Source: Actinosynnema sp. ALI-1.44
GTDB lineage: Bacteria; Actinomycetota; Actinomycetes; Mycobacteriales; Pseudonocardiaceae
NCBI RefSeq assembly: GCF_001984155.1
Contig: NZ_MTQO01000050.1
Location: 434,001 to 498,000, forward strand
Direction: 5' to 3'
DNA length: 64,000 bases
Shown: piece by piece, positions 8,803 through 16,464 of the stretch
Numbering within the stretch: position 1 is the first letter of the stretch
Layout of the letters: every line of letters starts with the position of its first letter
Notes under the pieces: model-generated
Seen by the model: the letters and a program-made list of their open reading frames with translations, nothing else
The model's database searches: none
Told to the model about the DNA's origin: nothing
Position numbers and translations under genes: made by a program

Positions 8803-9984
8803 ATGGCTGAAATCGTGCTTGACAAGGTGACCAAGCGGTACCCGGACGGTGCGCTCGCGGTATCCGAAGCGGACTTCACCATCGCCGACGGCGAGTTCGT
8901 CATCCTGGTCGGCCCGTCCGGCTGCGGGAAGTCCACGACGCTGAACATGATCGCCGGGCTCGAGGACATCTCCGACGGTGAGCTGCGCATCGACGGCCAG
9001 CGCGTGAACGAGAAGGCGCCGAAGGACAGGGACATCGCGATGGTGTTCCAGTCGTACGCGCTGTACCCGCACATGAGCGTGCGGGAGAACATGGCGTTCC
9101 CGCTCCGGCTGGCCAAAGTGGACGACAAGATCGTCAGGCAGAAGGTCGAGCAGGCCGCGGCCACGCTCGACCTGACCCAGCACCTCGACCGCAAGCCGGG
9201 CAACCTGTCCGGTGGCCAGCGCCAGCGCGTCGCGATGGGCCGGGCGATCGTGCGCAGCCCCAAGGCGTTCCTGATGGACGAGCCGCTGTCCAACCTGGAC
9301 GCGAAGCTGCGCGTGCAGATGCGGACGTCGCTGTCCAAGCTGCAGAAGCAGCTCGGCACCACGACGGTGTACGTGACGCACGACCAGACCGAGGCGATGA
9401 CCCTCGGTGACCGGGTCGTGGTGCTGCGCGGCGGCATCGTGCAGCAGATCGGGTCGCCGCAGTTCCTGTACGAGCAGCCCGCGAACCTGTTCGTGGCGGG
9501 GTTCATCGGCTCGCCGTCGATGAACTTCCTGCCCGCGACGCTGGCCGACAACGAGGTCAACTCGCCGATCGGCAAGTTCGCGCTGACCGACCGGATCCGT
9601 GCGCTGGTCGAGAAGGCGGGCGCGTCCCGCGAGGTGATCCTCGGCATCCGGCCCGAGCACTTCGAAGACGCCCACCTGCTCGACGACTCGGCCAAAGCGG
9701 GCGGCGCGACCTTCGCCGCGACGGTGGACGTGCTCGAGTCGATGGGGTCGGACAAGTACGCCTACTTCACCGTGGAAGGCGACCAGGCCACGTCCCAGGA
9801 GTTGGAGGAGCTGGCGGCCGACTCGGGCTCCGCCGACGTACCCGACAGCGGTTCGCAGGTCGTGACCAGGCTTTCCGCGGCTTCGGACGCCCGCCAGGGC
9901 GAGTCGTTGGACGTCTGGTTCGACGCCGACAAGGTGCTGCTCTTCGACCCGTCGAACGGGAAGAACCTCACCTACGCCGGATGA
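8803..9984 (+). CDS. sugC: Trehalose ABC transporter ATPase SugC
   Basis: 393 aa MalK/MsmK-type ATPase. Walker A GPSGCGKST at 37-45, Q-loop FQSYALYPHM, signature LSGGQRQR, Walker B AFLMDEP and D-loop SNLDA are all intact; the C-terminal third is the TOBE regulatory domain. The N-terminus MAEIVLD is identical to what I recall for mycobacterial SugC. Two ATGs occur in a row (8800 and 8803); 8803 is better spaced from AAAGGG. The gene closes the lpqY-sugABC operon. The TOBE tail (residues ~330-370) carries an extra acidic Ser/Asp-rich stretch of unknown meaning. Confidence 0.93.
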   Translation: MAEIVLDKVTKRYPDGALAVSEADFTIADGEFVILVGPSGCGKSTTLNMIAGLEDISDGELRIDGQRVNEKAPKDRDIAMVFQSYALYPHMSVRENMAFPLRLAKVDDKIVRQKVEQAAATLDLTQHLDRKPGNLSGGQRQRVAMGRAIVRSPKAFLMDEPLSNLDAKLRVQMRTSLSKLQKQLGTTTVYVTHDQTEAMTLGDRVVVLRGGIVQQIGSPQFLYEQPANLFVAGFIGSPSMNFLPATLADNEVNSPIGKFALTDRIRALVEKAGASREVILGIRPEHFEDAHLLDDSAKAGGATFAATVDVLESMGSDKYAYFTVEGDQATSQELEELAADSGSADVPDSGSQVVTRLSAASDARQGESLDVWFDADKVLLFDPSNGKNLTYAG

Positions 9985-10001
9985 CATCACGAAATCGCCG
10001 T

Positions 10002-10034
10002 GCTTGCATGCTGTCTTGATGGTAGCATGCAAGC
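10002..10034. promoter_or_regulatory. Toxin-antitoxin operator: perfect 11-bp inverted repeat
   Basis: GCTTGCATGCT (10002-10012) and AGCATGCAAGC (10024-10034) are exact reverse complements separated by 11 nt. The right arm ends at the base before the antitoxin ATG (10035), so a bound repressor would cover the translation start. There is no room for a normal SD, suggesting a leaderless transcript. This is the expected place for autoregulation by a ribbon-helix-helix antitoxin alone or with its toxin. Confidence 0.8.
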
Positions 10035-10364
10035 ATGGCGCAAGTGAGCTGGCGAGCAGAAGACGCATTAGTGGATCGGGTCCGCAAGGCTGCTGCGGCG
10101 CAACGGCGCAGCATGAACGACTTCATGACCCTGGTGCTGGAGGCCGCGACCAATCCGGACCTGGTCAGTGATGAAGCGGCCCGGGTCAGGGAACGTCTTG
10201 CGCGGGTGGACCTCTTGGCCGTGACCATGCCTGTCTATGTGGATGAGCATGGTCATGAGCGGTACCGGGTGCGCCCGTCGCGGGAGGAATTCGAGAAGGC
10301 CAGGAAGGCGGCAGGTAAGGGAACTCCGCTGTCCGACATTGTCAGCGAGGAGCGGGGCGAGTGA
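10035..10364 (+). CDS. VapB-type antitoxin (ribbon-helix-helix)
   Basis: 109 aa. The first ~45 residues (VSWRAEDALVDRVRKAAAAQ, RRSMNDFMTLVLEAATNPD) fit a ribbon-helix-helix DNA-binding domain: a short beta strand, then two helices with the usual NDF turn. The C-terminal region (PSREEFEKARKAAGKGTPLS) is charged and probably becomes ordered on the toxin's active site. The stop overlaps the toxin GTG start (GTGA, 10361-10364). A perfect inverted repeat abuts the start codon. It is longer than typical VapB (70-90 aa), with a central linker of ~30 residues. Confidence 0.85.
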   Translation: MAQVSWRAEDALVDRVRKAAAAQRRSMNDFMTLVLEAATNPDLVSDEAARVRERLARVDLLAVTMPVYVDEHGHERYRVRPSREEFEKARKAAGKGTPLSDIVSEERGE

Positions 10365-10798
10365 CTGTGTACGCCGATTCGTCGGCGCTGGTGAAGATCT
10401 ACGTCGATGAGCCGGATTGCGAGGTGATTCGGACTGTCCCCTTCATGGTCGTGTCGCAACTGGCTCGGGTGGAGGTGCCGTCGGCGCTCTGGCACAAGAT
10501 GCGGCTCGGCGACATCAACGACAAGCAAGCCGAATTGCTGGTTGCCGGTTTCGAGGCCGACTACCACGGTACCGAGGACGAGGACTCCAAGTTCGGCGTA
10601 GTCGGCGTGGACAAAGTGATCACGGAGGCGGCGGCCCGGTTGGCCCGTCGGCATGGGATGCGATCGCTTGACGCGATCCAGCTCGCTTCCGCGATACTCG
10701 CTGCCGAGGCGGACCCGGACATCAGCGTGTTCGCGGCGTGGGGCAAGAAGCTGCGTGCCGCGGCGGAGAAGGAGGGATTCGCGTTGCTTCCCGGGTAG
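10361..10798 (+). CDS. VapC-type PIN-domain ribonuclease toxin
   Basis: 145 aa PIN-domain protein. Conserved acidic residues expected to bind Mg2+ are seen at Asp6 (YADSSALVKIYVDE), Glu38 (ARVEVPSALW), Asp104 (RSLDAIQLASAI) and around Asp118-Asp120 (ADPDISVFAAW). Such toxins cleave tRNA or rRNA until neutralised by the antitoxin. The start overlaps the antitoxin stop by 4 nt. All catalytic residues are present, so the toxin looks functional. The pair is embedded between sugC and corA in what is otherwise a conserved chromosomal neighbourhood. Confidence 0.9.
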   Translation: MTVYADSSALVKIYVDEPDCEVIRTVPFMVVSQLARVEVPSALWHKMRLGDINDKQAELLVAGFEADYHGTEDEDSKFGVVGVDKVITEAAARLARRHGMRSLDAIQLASAILAAEADPDISVFAAWGKKLRAAAEKEGFALLPG

Positions 10799-10881
10799 CG
10801 GCCCTGACCAGGTGAAACCACTCGTTCGGCCCCTGAAACCGGCACTGTGTGAATGTCATCCTGTACTCGGGGTGATCGATC

Positions 10882-11865
10882 ATGGCCGAGAATGTCACTG
10901 TCGGTTGGCAGGTCGGTGCCGATGTCACCGATTGGCAGTTGACGGTCGAATCACGGGCACGGCGGGTTCGGGCGGATCTGGCTGCGTTGCCGCCGGTCCC
11001 GGCGAGTGAGGTCGCGCGTAAGGCAGCCGACGTTTCGCTGGAGATCGTGGATGCCGCGCTGCGGAGTGCGGACAACAAGTGGTGGCGTTCCGGGGCTTCC
11101 TGGTGGTCGGGCTGGCACATCGAACGCGCGTGGCGTGCGCTGCACGAGGCCGAGATCTACCTGGCCGCAGCGGATCCTGATCTGCCGTCGAAACTGCCTG
11201 GGCTGCGGGCCCGGGTGCGGATGTACCTCGAAGAGGGCGACCCGCGCCGTGCCGCCATGGAACGGGAGAACCCCGACCGTGCGACGGTCGTGGACGCGAT
11301 GCGAGCGGCCTTCGACGCGTCGGACGACGCACACGCCGCCGCGAGGGCGTTGCGCAACAAGCTGATCGTCATCAGCCTGGCCTTGTTCGTCCTCAACTTC
11401 ACCTTGGGGTTGGTCGGACTGATCAAACCCGGCCTCGTCCCGATGTGCATGCCGCCGAACATGGCTGTACACCAACCGTTGTGCCCGACGGGGACCGGTG
11501 CGGCGAGCGGGTGGGACGTCTGGATGGTCCAGCTCTTCGGTGCGCTGGGTGCGACGATTTCCGTTGTGCTACTACTGATCCGGCGCAGACCGGACCTGTC
11601 GCCGTACGTCCTCGTCGGATACCAGGCGCTGGTGAAGATCCTGCTGGGTGCCACGTTGTCCGCGGTCGGGCTGCTCGCGTTGGGCGCGGGGCTGGTCAGC
11701 GGGATCGTGTACGTCGGGTCGCAGGCCGCCCTGCTGCTCTGGGCTGTGCTTTTCGGGTACGCACAACAGGTCGGTACACGGCTGCTCGACAACTACGCGG
11801 ACCGGCTGATGGACGAGGTACGTCCGTCGCCCGAGCGCGTCAGCACCTCCGGAGGGAAACGCTAG
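10882..11865 (+). CDS. Hypothetical membrane protein with soluble N-terminal half
   Basis: 327 aa, not recognised. Residues 1-165 are soluble and helical, with repeated Ala/Arg/Glu helices (SLEIVDAALRSADNKWWRSG, WHIERAWRALHEAEIYLAAA). Four hydrophobic segments follow: ~168-190, ~218-240, ~252-275 and ~278-300. A short loop between the first two has two cysteines (MCMPPN, LCPTG) that may form a disulphide outside. The WHIERAWRALHEAE pattern recalls membrane proteins with an effector-like N-domain, but no function can be assigned. It ends 26 nt inside the convergent gene at 11840. Confidence 0.7.
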   Translation: MAENVTVGWQVGADVTDWQLTVESRARRVRADLAALPPVPASEVARKAADVSLEIVDAALRSADNKWWRSGASWWSGWHIERAWRALHEAEIYLAAADPDLPSKLPGLRARVRMYLEEGDPRRAAMERENPDRATVVDAMRAAFDASDDAHAAARALRNKLIVISLALFVLNFTLGLVGLIKPGLVPMCMPPNMAVHQPLCPTGTGAASGWDVWMVQLFGALGATISVVLLLIRRRPDLSPYVLVGYQALVKILLGATLSAVGLLALGAGLVSGIVYVGSQAALLLWAVLFGYAQQVGTRLLDNYADRLMDEVRPSPERVSTSGGKR

Positions 11866-12772
11866 GGAGGTCGGCCCGCTTCGCGATCCACTGGTCCACG
11901 CCGGCCACCAGCGCCGGGGCCTGGATGGCGTGCCGGTGCAGGGCCGCCGCGGCGATGAGGTCCTTGTCCGAGCGGTCCATCGCACCGGTCAGGTGTTCCA
12001 GGCACGGGCGGACCAGGGAATCGGCTGACGGCCGGTCGAACTCGGGGTGCAGGTCCTCCAGGATGGCGCTGTACGCGGCGACCTCGCGGGCCACCACGGC
12101 CGACGGGACGCCGAGCGTGCCTGCGTGGCCCCACGCCCAGAACGCGAACTTCACCCAGTCCGCGCGGTCGGGCAACGTTCCGAAGCTCCACGAGTGCCCG
12201 GTGATCACACGGCAGCGGTAGTGCCACCAGGCGGCCACGTTCTCCGCCGGTTTGCCGCGCTCGATCCAGGCGACCCGCTCGTCCGGGGAGAGCGTGAGCG
12301 CGTGCTTCAGGCTTTGCTTGACCGCGTCCCAGGCGCCCCAGTCGTGGTCCGGGTACAGCATCTGGAACCGGGACTGCACGTTGTGGATCTCACCGCCGGA
12401 CCGGCGCACCATCACCATGATCTTCGAGACCGGCTGGAAGTACTCCACGTGCTCCTGATCGGGTTGCCGGGGCGGTAGTTCGACCATCTCGACGCCACGC
12501 CGAGCGAGTTCACCGCTCAGGGCGGTCCAACGCAGCGGGGGATCGAGGCGGTGCGCCTGCGCGGTGAAGTGCGTTCCCCAGACGCCGTGACCGCTTTCCC
12601 TCTTGTCCCAGAAGATCTCCAGGATGCCATAGCCCCACCAGAAGGAGAGGCCGTTGACGTTCACGTGGTCGCACTCGCCGAAGACGCGGTGCACGACCGA
12701 CGGGTCCAGATCGGCGTCGACGCCGTGCACCGCGCCGGTTTCCACGATCCCGGCGAGGAAGTCGATGGTCAT
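11840..12772 (-). CDS. Hypothetical protein, 310 aa
   Basis: Unrecognised soluble protein, last of a three-gene operon (metallophosphoesterase, ParB-like, this gene), starting 6 nt after the ParB-like stop. It is rich in Trp and His (LSFWWGYGILEIFWDK, HGVWGTHFTAQAHRL, AAWWHYRCRVITGHSWSFG), with a beta-rich N-terminal ~130 residues and a helical C-terminal half. The N-domain could be ligand- or nucleic-acid-binding. The 3' end overlaps the convergent membrane-protein gene by 26 nt. The constant operon order suggests joint function with the ParB-like protein, but nothing in the sequence says which. Confidence 0.7.
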   Translation of the reverse strand: MTIDFLAGIVETGAVHGVDADLDPSVVHRVFGECDHVNVNGLSFWWGYGILEIFWDKRESGHGVWGTHFTAQAHRLDPPLRWTALSGELARRGVEMVELPPRQPDQEHVEYFQPVSKIMVMVRRSGGEIHNVQSRFQMLYPDHDWGAWDAVKQSLKHALTLSPDERVAWIERGKPAENVAAWWHYRCRVITGHSWSFGTLPDRADWVKFAFWAWGHAGTLGVPSAVVAREVAAYSAILEDLHPEFDRPSADSLVRPCLEHLTGAMDRSDKDLIAAAALHRHAIQAPALVAGVDQWIAKRADLPSVSLRRC

Positions 12773-12778
12773 CGCTCG

Positions 12779-13612
12779 CTATCCCTTGCGCAGCGCGGTG
12801 ATCACGTCGTCGTCCCAGCGGTGGGTGCGCATCAGCCGGTAGCGCTGCTCGCTCACCGCCAGATACGCTTCGGCCTCGGTGCGGTCGCCGATCAGCCCGG
12901 CCTGCCGCAGCATGCCGACCACCGGCTCGAACTCCTCGGCGTAGAACCGGGCCGCGACCTCGGTCCGGTTGAGGAACCGGCATTCGTCCTGCATCAGCCG
13001 GAAGCCCCACGCCTCGACGGTTTCGCTCAGGATCGTGTAGTTCCACGAGTCGGTGACGACCATCGCCGCGCGGGCCGCGCCCGCGAGCGGCACCCGTTCC
13101 AGGAACAGCCGCCGGTCATTCTTGACGATCAGGTCGCCGCGGAAGCGGATGCCGTTCGCCGAGATCTTGGTCCTGACCTCCGTGACGTAGGCCTCGATCG
13201 TGGCCTGCCCCAGTGCGTGCGCCACGGACACCCGGTGGTGCCCGTCGGACACGAAGTGCAGGTCGCCGACGCGGTACACCTCGATCGGCGGGATCGGCTC
13301 ACCCCGGCGCTGCGCGCGGGCCAGGCGCTCCCAGCGCTCCCGCAGCCTGCCGGACATCGGCCGGAACCGGCGGTCGAAGTCCCTGGTGCGGTCCACGCTG
13401 CCGACGATCGAGTCCAGCCGGATCACCTGCGGGCCGAGCCTGCGTTCGCCGGTCCGCCCGAGCGCGTCGACCACCTCGTCGAACGGCAGCATGATGTTGA
13501 CGTCGTCGGGTTCGCGGCGTAGCCACGCCGCCAGGCGGGACAGCACCTGGCGGCGGCGTGCCCGCAGGAAGTCGTTCTCCGCGTCGGCTTGCGGGAACCC
13601 CGTGTCACCCAT
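12779..13612 (-). CDS. ParB-like nuclease-domain protein
   Basis: 277 aa. A ParB/sulfiredoxin-like domain is visible around residues 95-150: a PPIEVYRVGDLHFVSDGHHR stretch, with the DGHHRVSVAHALG motif that in this fold binds or hydrolyses nucleotide (CTP in ParB, ATP in sulfiredoxin-like DNA-modification proteins). No helix-turn-helix like that of chromosome-partition ParB follows, so it is not the segregation ParB. ATG 13612 overlaps the metallophosphoesterase stop by 8 nt, as coupled genes do. The C-terminal half is unassigned. Role unknown; nuclease or nucleotide-switch activity are both possible. Confidence 0.85.
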   Translation of the reverse strand: MGDTGFPQADAENDFLRARRRQVLSRLAAWLRREPDDVNIMLPFDEVVDALGRTGERRLGPQVIRLDSIVGSVDRTRDFDRRFRPMSGRLRERWERLARAQRRGEPIPPIEVYRVGDLHFVSDGHHRVSVAHALGQATIEAYVTEVRTKISANGIRFRGDLIVKNDRRLFLERVPLAGAARAAMVVTDSWNYTILSETVEAWGFRLMQDECRFLNRTEVAARFYAEEFEPVVGMLRQAGLIGDRTEAEAYLAVSEQRYRLMRTHRWDDDVITALRKG

Positions 13613-14279
13613 CGGCACCGTCACCTCCCGGTGTGATGTCCAGGATCCGGTAGCCGACCGTGTTGACGACCCTGGTCTCCTCCAGCCGCTGTTCGGTGAG
13701 GTGTTCACCATGCGGATGGATGTGTCCGTGCAGCAGCCACGCCGGACGCATCCGGCGCACCGCGTCGTGCAGGCAGGCGAAGCCGCGGTGTGGCGGATCC
13801 TCCCGGTCTCCGACTCCCAGCGGTGGCGCGTGCGTCAGCAGTACGTCCACGCCTCGCCCATCTCGACGGTACCGGCGGTGAGCGGTGCGGGCGAGTGATC
13901 TCACCCGCCGCGACTGCTGTCTCTCCGTCCACTGGTTCGGGCCGCCGCTGTAGCGGATGGACCCGCCGAGACCGGCGATCCGCAGCCCGGCGACGTCCAC
14001 CACCCGCCCGTCGGTGTCCACCCAGCCCTGCGGGCCGGGCCACCGCGCCGGGAACCCGTCGCGCGTCCAGAGCCCGCGCCTGCGGGCGAAGCCGCCCAGG
14101 TCGGCGTCGTGGTTGCCGGGGACGAGGACACAGGGCAGTTCGAGGGCGTTGGCGAGGTACTCGAGGTAGTCGAACGGCAGGTCGCCCGCGGCGAGCACGA
14201 GGTCGACCGAGTGCCTGCGGACCTGGTCGGTCCACAGCGACTCGACGACCTCGTCGGACACGGTCAACACCCTCGGCAC
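13605..14279 (-). CDS. Metallophosphoesterase
   Basis: 224 aa calcineurin-like phosphoesterase. Visible motifs: LVLAAGDLPFDYLEYL (GD), VLVPGNHDADLGG (GNHD), LLTHAPPLG (H) and LLHGHIHPHG (GHxH). The usual first DxH motif is not obvious because the N-terminus chosen here starts directly with VPRVLTVSDEV, where VSDE takes its place. GTG 14277-14279 is selected because the reading frame upstream crosses a repeat and lacks family similarity. It is first gene of an operon with the ParB-like protein (8-nt overlap). Likely acts on a phosphodiester or nucleotide; substrate unknown. Confidence 0.85.
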   Translation of the reverse strand: MPRVLTVSDEVVESLWTDQVRRHSVDLVLAAGDLPFDYLEYLANALELPCVLVPGNHDADLGGFARRRGLWTRDGFPARWPGPQGWVDTDGRVVDVAGLRIAGLGGSIRYSGGPNQWTERQQSRRVRSLARTAHRRYRRDGRGVDVLLTHAPPLGVGDREDPPHRGFACLHDAVRRMRPAWLLHGHIHPHGEHLTEQRLEETRVVNTVGYRILDITPGGDGADG

Positions 14280-14293
14280 GTGCCGAGCATAGG

Positions 14294-14340
14294 ACGAATG
14301 CCGCCTTGGTCGCGTTTCGCGCACCGAAGGCCGCATTCGT
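14294..14340. repeat. Inverted repeat upstream of metallophosphoesterase
   Basis: ACGAATGCCGCCTTGG (14294-14309) and CGAAGGCCGCATTCGT (14325-14340) are inverted copies matching at 14 of 16 positions, with a 15-nt loop. I recall GAATGCGGCCTTC-type inverted repeats scattered between genes in Pseudonocardiaceae. It lies between the small membrane-protein gene and the metallophosphoesterase and could act as a terminator for the first or a processing hairpin. Confidence 0.6.
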
Positions 14341-14359
14341 TGGTCGCGGAAACGCGGCG

Positions 14360-14509
14360 CTAGCGGGTGAGCAGTTCGGACTGCGGGGCTTGCATCGAGT
14401 GCGCGCGTGCGCCCTCGGGGTTGTCCGCGATGGACAGCGTGATCAGGACCAGCCACGCGACGATCACGGTGACGAGCCAGAACATCGGGTTGAACCAGAA
14501 CCTGGACAT
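14360..14509 (-). CDS. Small single-pass membrane protein, 49 aa
   Basis: ATG 14509 to TAG 14360. Residues ~6-27 (NPMFWLVTVIVAWLVLITLS) are one hydrophobic helix, followed by a short polar tail ending SELLTR. It follows corA by 73 nt on the same strand, and its start shares the 14-nt box TGGAGGCCACCATG with the corA start, so a real SD is present. Too short for domain recognition; an accessory subunit of CorA is a possible but unproven role. Confidence 0.6.
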   Translation of the reverse strand: MSRFWFNPMFWLVTVIVAWLVLITLSIADNPEGARAHSMQAPQSELLTR

Positions 14510-14582
14510 GGTGGCCTCCATCAGGGTGTCAGGAGGTGGGCAGGGGCGGGGACCGAGTTGGCGGCCGGGCTTCGTCGCCCGG

Positions 14583-15662
14583 CTAGAGCCATCGGTTCCT
14601 GCGCAGCACCCGGTAGAGCCACGTGCACACCGCGACGATCAGCACCAGTACCAACGGATATCCGAACTTCCAGCGCAGTTCGGGCATGAAGTCGAAGTTC
14701 ATCCCGTACACGCCGACCACCATCGTCGGGATCGAGATGATCGCGGCCCACGCGGTGATCTTGCGGATGTCGGTGTTCTGCTGGAGCGTGATCTTGGCAA
14801 GGGTGGCGTCGATCAGGGTGTTCAGCATCTCGTCGAACGTCGTTACCCGTTCGGTCACCGTCGTGAGGTGGTCGTCCACGTCGCGGAAGTACGAACGGAT
14901 CTGCTCGGGAACCAGTGGTGTGTAGCCCTCTGCCAAGCGCCGCAACGGGTTCGCCAACGGGGTGACCGCGCGGCGCAGTTCGAGCACCTCGCGCTTCATC
15001 AGGTAGATCTGCTCGGCGCTGACCACCGTGCGCGGCTGGAAGATGGTGGTCTCCATCTCCTCGATGTCGTTCTCGAACCGCTCGGACACGTCGAGGTAGC
15101 TGTCCACGACCCGGTCGGCGATCGCGTGCAGCACCGCGGCCGGGCCCGCTTTGAGCCGGTCCGGCTCCTTGTCCAGCTCGGCCCGCAGCGAGGCCAGCCC
15201 GGAGTGGTTGCCGTGCCGGACCGTGACGATGAAGTCCTTGCCGAGGAACGCCATCAGCTCGCCGGTCTCCACGATCTCGTTGGCCGTGGTCGGCGACGAG
15301 TGCTCGACGAAGCGAACCGTCTTGAGCACCATGAACAGCGTTTCGTCGTAGCGTTCGAGCTTGGGGCGCTGGTGCGCCTGCACCGCGTCCTCGACGGCCA
15401 GCTCGTGCAGGCCGAACGTCTCCGCGATGCCCGTGATCTGGTCGCTGTCCGGCTCGTGCAGTCCGATCCAGACGAAACCGTCATTGTGCTTGCGCACCTC
15501 GGCGATCGCGTCCGCGTGCGTCCAACGGCCGGGGACGCGGCTGCCGTCGCGGTAGATCCCGCAGTTCACGACGTAGGCGGAAACCGGCACCGGCAACGGC
15601 GGTCGCGGGGTGCCGCGGTCCGGCTTTCCGCGCAGACCGCTCAGCGGGCGGATCGTAGCCAT
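14583..15662 (-). CDS. corA: CorA magnesium/cobalt transporter
   Basis: 359 aa. CorA hallmark: the C-terminal GMN motif at 320-322 (VYGMNFDFMPEL) between two transmembrane helices, and a long alpha-beta cytoplasmic N-domain (DAIAEVRKHNDGFVWIGL, LAVEDAVQAHQRPKLERYD). It forms a pentameric channel for Mg2+. ATG 15662 is preceded by TGGAGGCC, an excellent SD; an upstream in-frame ATG at 15677 is less likely. corA lies downstream of lpqY-sugABC in M. tuberculosis too (Rv1239c, as I recall); here five accessory genes intervene. The MgtE-N/CBS gene on the other side of the operon makes this a magnesium-flavoured neighbourhood. Confidence 0.95.
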   Translation of the reverse strand: MATIRPLSGLRGKPDRGTPRPPLPVPVSAYVVNCGIYRDGSRVPGRWTHADAIAEVRKHNDGFVWIGLHEPDSDQITGIAETFGLHELAVEDAVQAHQRPKLERYDETLFMVLKTVRFVEHSSPTTANEIVETGELMAFLGKDFIVTVRHGNHSGLASLRAELDKEPDRLKAGPAAVLHAIADRVVDSYLDVSERFENDIEEMETTIFQPRTVVSAEQIYLMKREVLELRRAVTPLANPLRRLAEGYTPLVPEQIRSYFRDVDDHLTTVTERVTTFDEMLNTLIDATLAKITLQQNTDIRKITAWAAIISIPTMVVGVYGMNFDFMPELRWKFGYPLVLVLIVAVCTWLYRVLRRNRWL

Positions 15663-15886
15663 GGTGGCCTCCAACATGGTCGTGCTCGGGCGTGCGACGT
15701 GCCGGAGGGACCCAAGTCCAACCCCGGCCACTGCGAGCGTCCCGGCCGGTACCGCGGGGCCTAGCTGGTGAGGCCGACCCTGCCGGTGGGGACGCTGTTG
15801 GTACTCGGCGCGCTATCTGTGCCACTCACAGCTGTCCTCACCTCCCTGGGTCGGGTCGTGCGAGCGGTGGAGTCGCTCACACACCA

Positions 15887-15912
15887 GTTGCACAGAATAC
15901 TCCCTGTGCAAC
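15887..15912. promoter_or_regulatory. 26-bp dyad between corA and maoC-like genes
   Basis: GTTGCACAG (15887-15895) and CTGTGCAAC (15904-15912) are perfect inverted repeats around an 8-nt centre, 48 nt before the MaoC-type start and 225 nt upstream of corA. The rest of the 298-nt intergenic region (15663-15960) shows no gene; I looked for a Mg2+ riboswitch fold in the corA leader and did not see one. The dyad resembles a dimeric repressor operator. Confidence 0.55.
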
Positions 15913-15960
15913 CACACTGTCGTCCTCGCCCATCGGCAGCGTTACACGGAGGTAGTTCAA

Positions 15961-16464
15961 GTGCAGTTCGGTCGCTACTTCGAAGAGTTCGAGATCGGCG
16001 CGGTGTACAAGCACTGGCCTGGCAAAACGGTGACCGAGTACGACGATCACCTGTTCTGCCTGATCACCATGAACCACCACCCGCTGCACATGGACGCGCA
16101 CTACGCGGCGGAGACAACCGACTTCGGCAAGAACGTGGTGGTCGGCAACTACATCTACTCGCTGCTGCTCGGCATGTCGGTGCCCGACGTGTCCGGCAAG
16201 GCGATCGCCAACCTGGAAGTGGAATCGCTCAAACACGTCAAACCGACCTTCCACGGTGACACGATCTACGGTGAGACCGAGGTGCTGGACAAGACACCGT
16301 CGAAGTCCAAGGACGACCGTGGGGTGGTCTACGTGGAGACTCGTGGGTACAAACAGGACGGGACGATCGTGTGCGTCTTCCGCCGCAAGGTGATGGTTCC
16401 CAAACGCTCGTACGGCCAGGCGCGGGGTGGCGAGCAGCCGGGTCGGCCGGAGCCCGTGGCCTGA
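15961..16464 (+). CDS. MaoC family (R)-hydratase/dehydratase
   Basis: 167 aa hot-dog-fold protein. The segment MNHHPLHMDAHYA (about 36-48) fits the hydratase-2 motif with catalytic Asp/His, and NVVVGNYIYSLLLGM follows as the substrate-pocket helix. The fold hydrates or dehydrates enoyl- or mesaconyl-type CoA thioesters. GTG 15961 is the only sensible start. The next gene overlaps the stop by one base, forming a two-gene operon with a DUF2332 protein. Substrate cannot be read from sequence. Confidence 0.93.
   Translation: MQFGRYFEEFEIGAVYKHWPGKTVTEYDDHLFCLITMNHHPLHMDAHYAAETTDFGKNVVVGNYIYSLLLGMSVPDVSGKAIANLEVESLKHVKPTFHGDTIYGETEVLDKTPSKSKDDRGVVYVETRGYKQDGTIVCVFRRKVMVPKRSYGQARGGEQPGRPEPVA

Noticed and set aside
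12779-13612. Chromosome-partition ParB
   Set aside because: No ParB helix-turn-helix or dimer domain, and no parA, gidB or origin nearby.
9985-14360. Integrated mobile element
   Set aside because: No integrase, transposase, terminal repeats or tRNA attachment site was found at either edge.
15663-15960. Magnesium riboswitch in the corA leader
   Set aside because: I found no M-box-like multi-stem arrangement; only an operator-like dyad far upstream.
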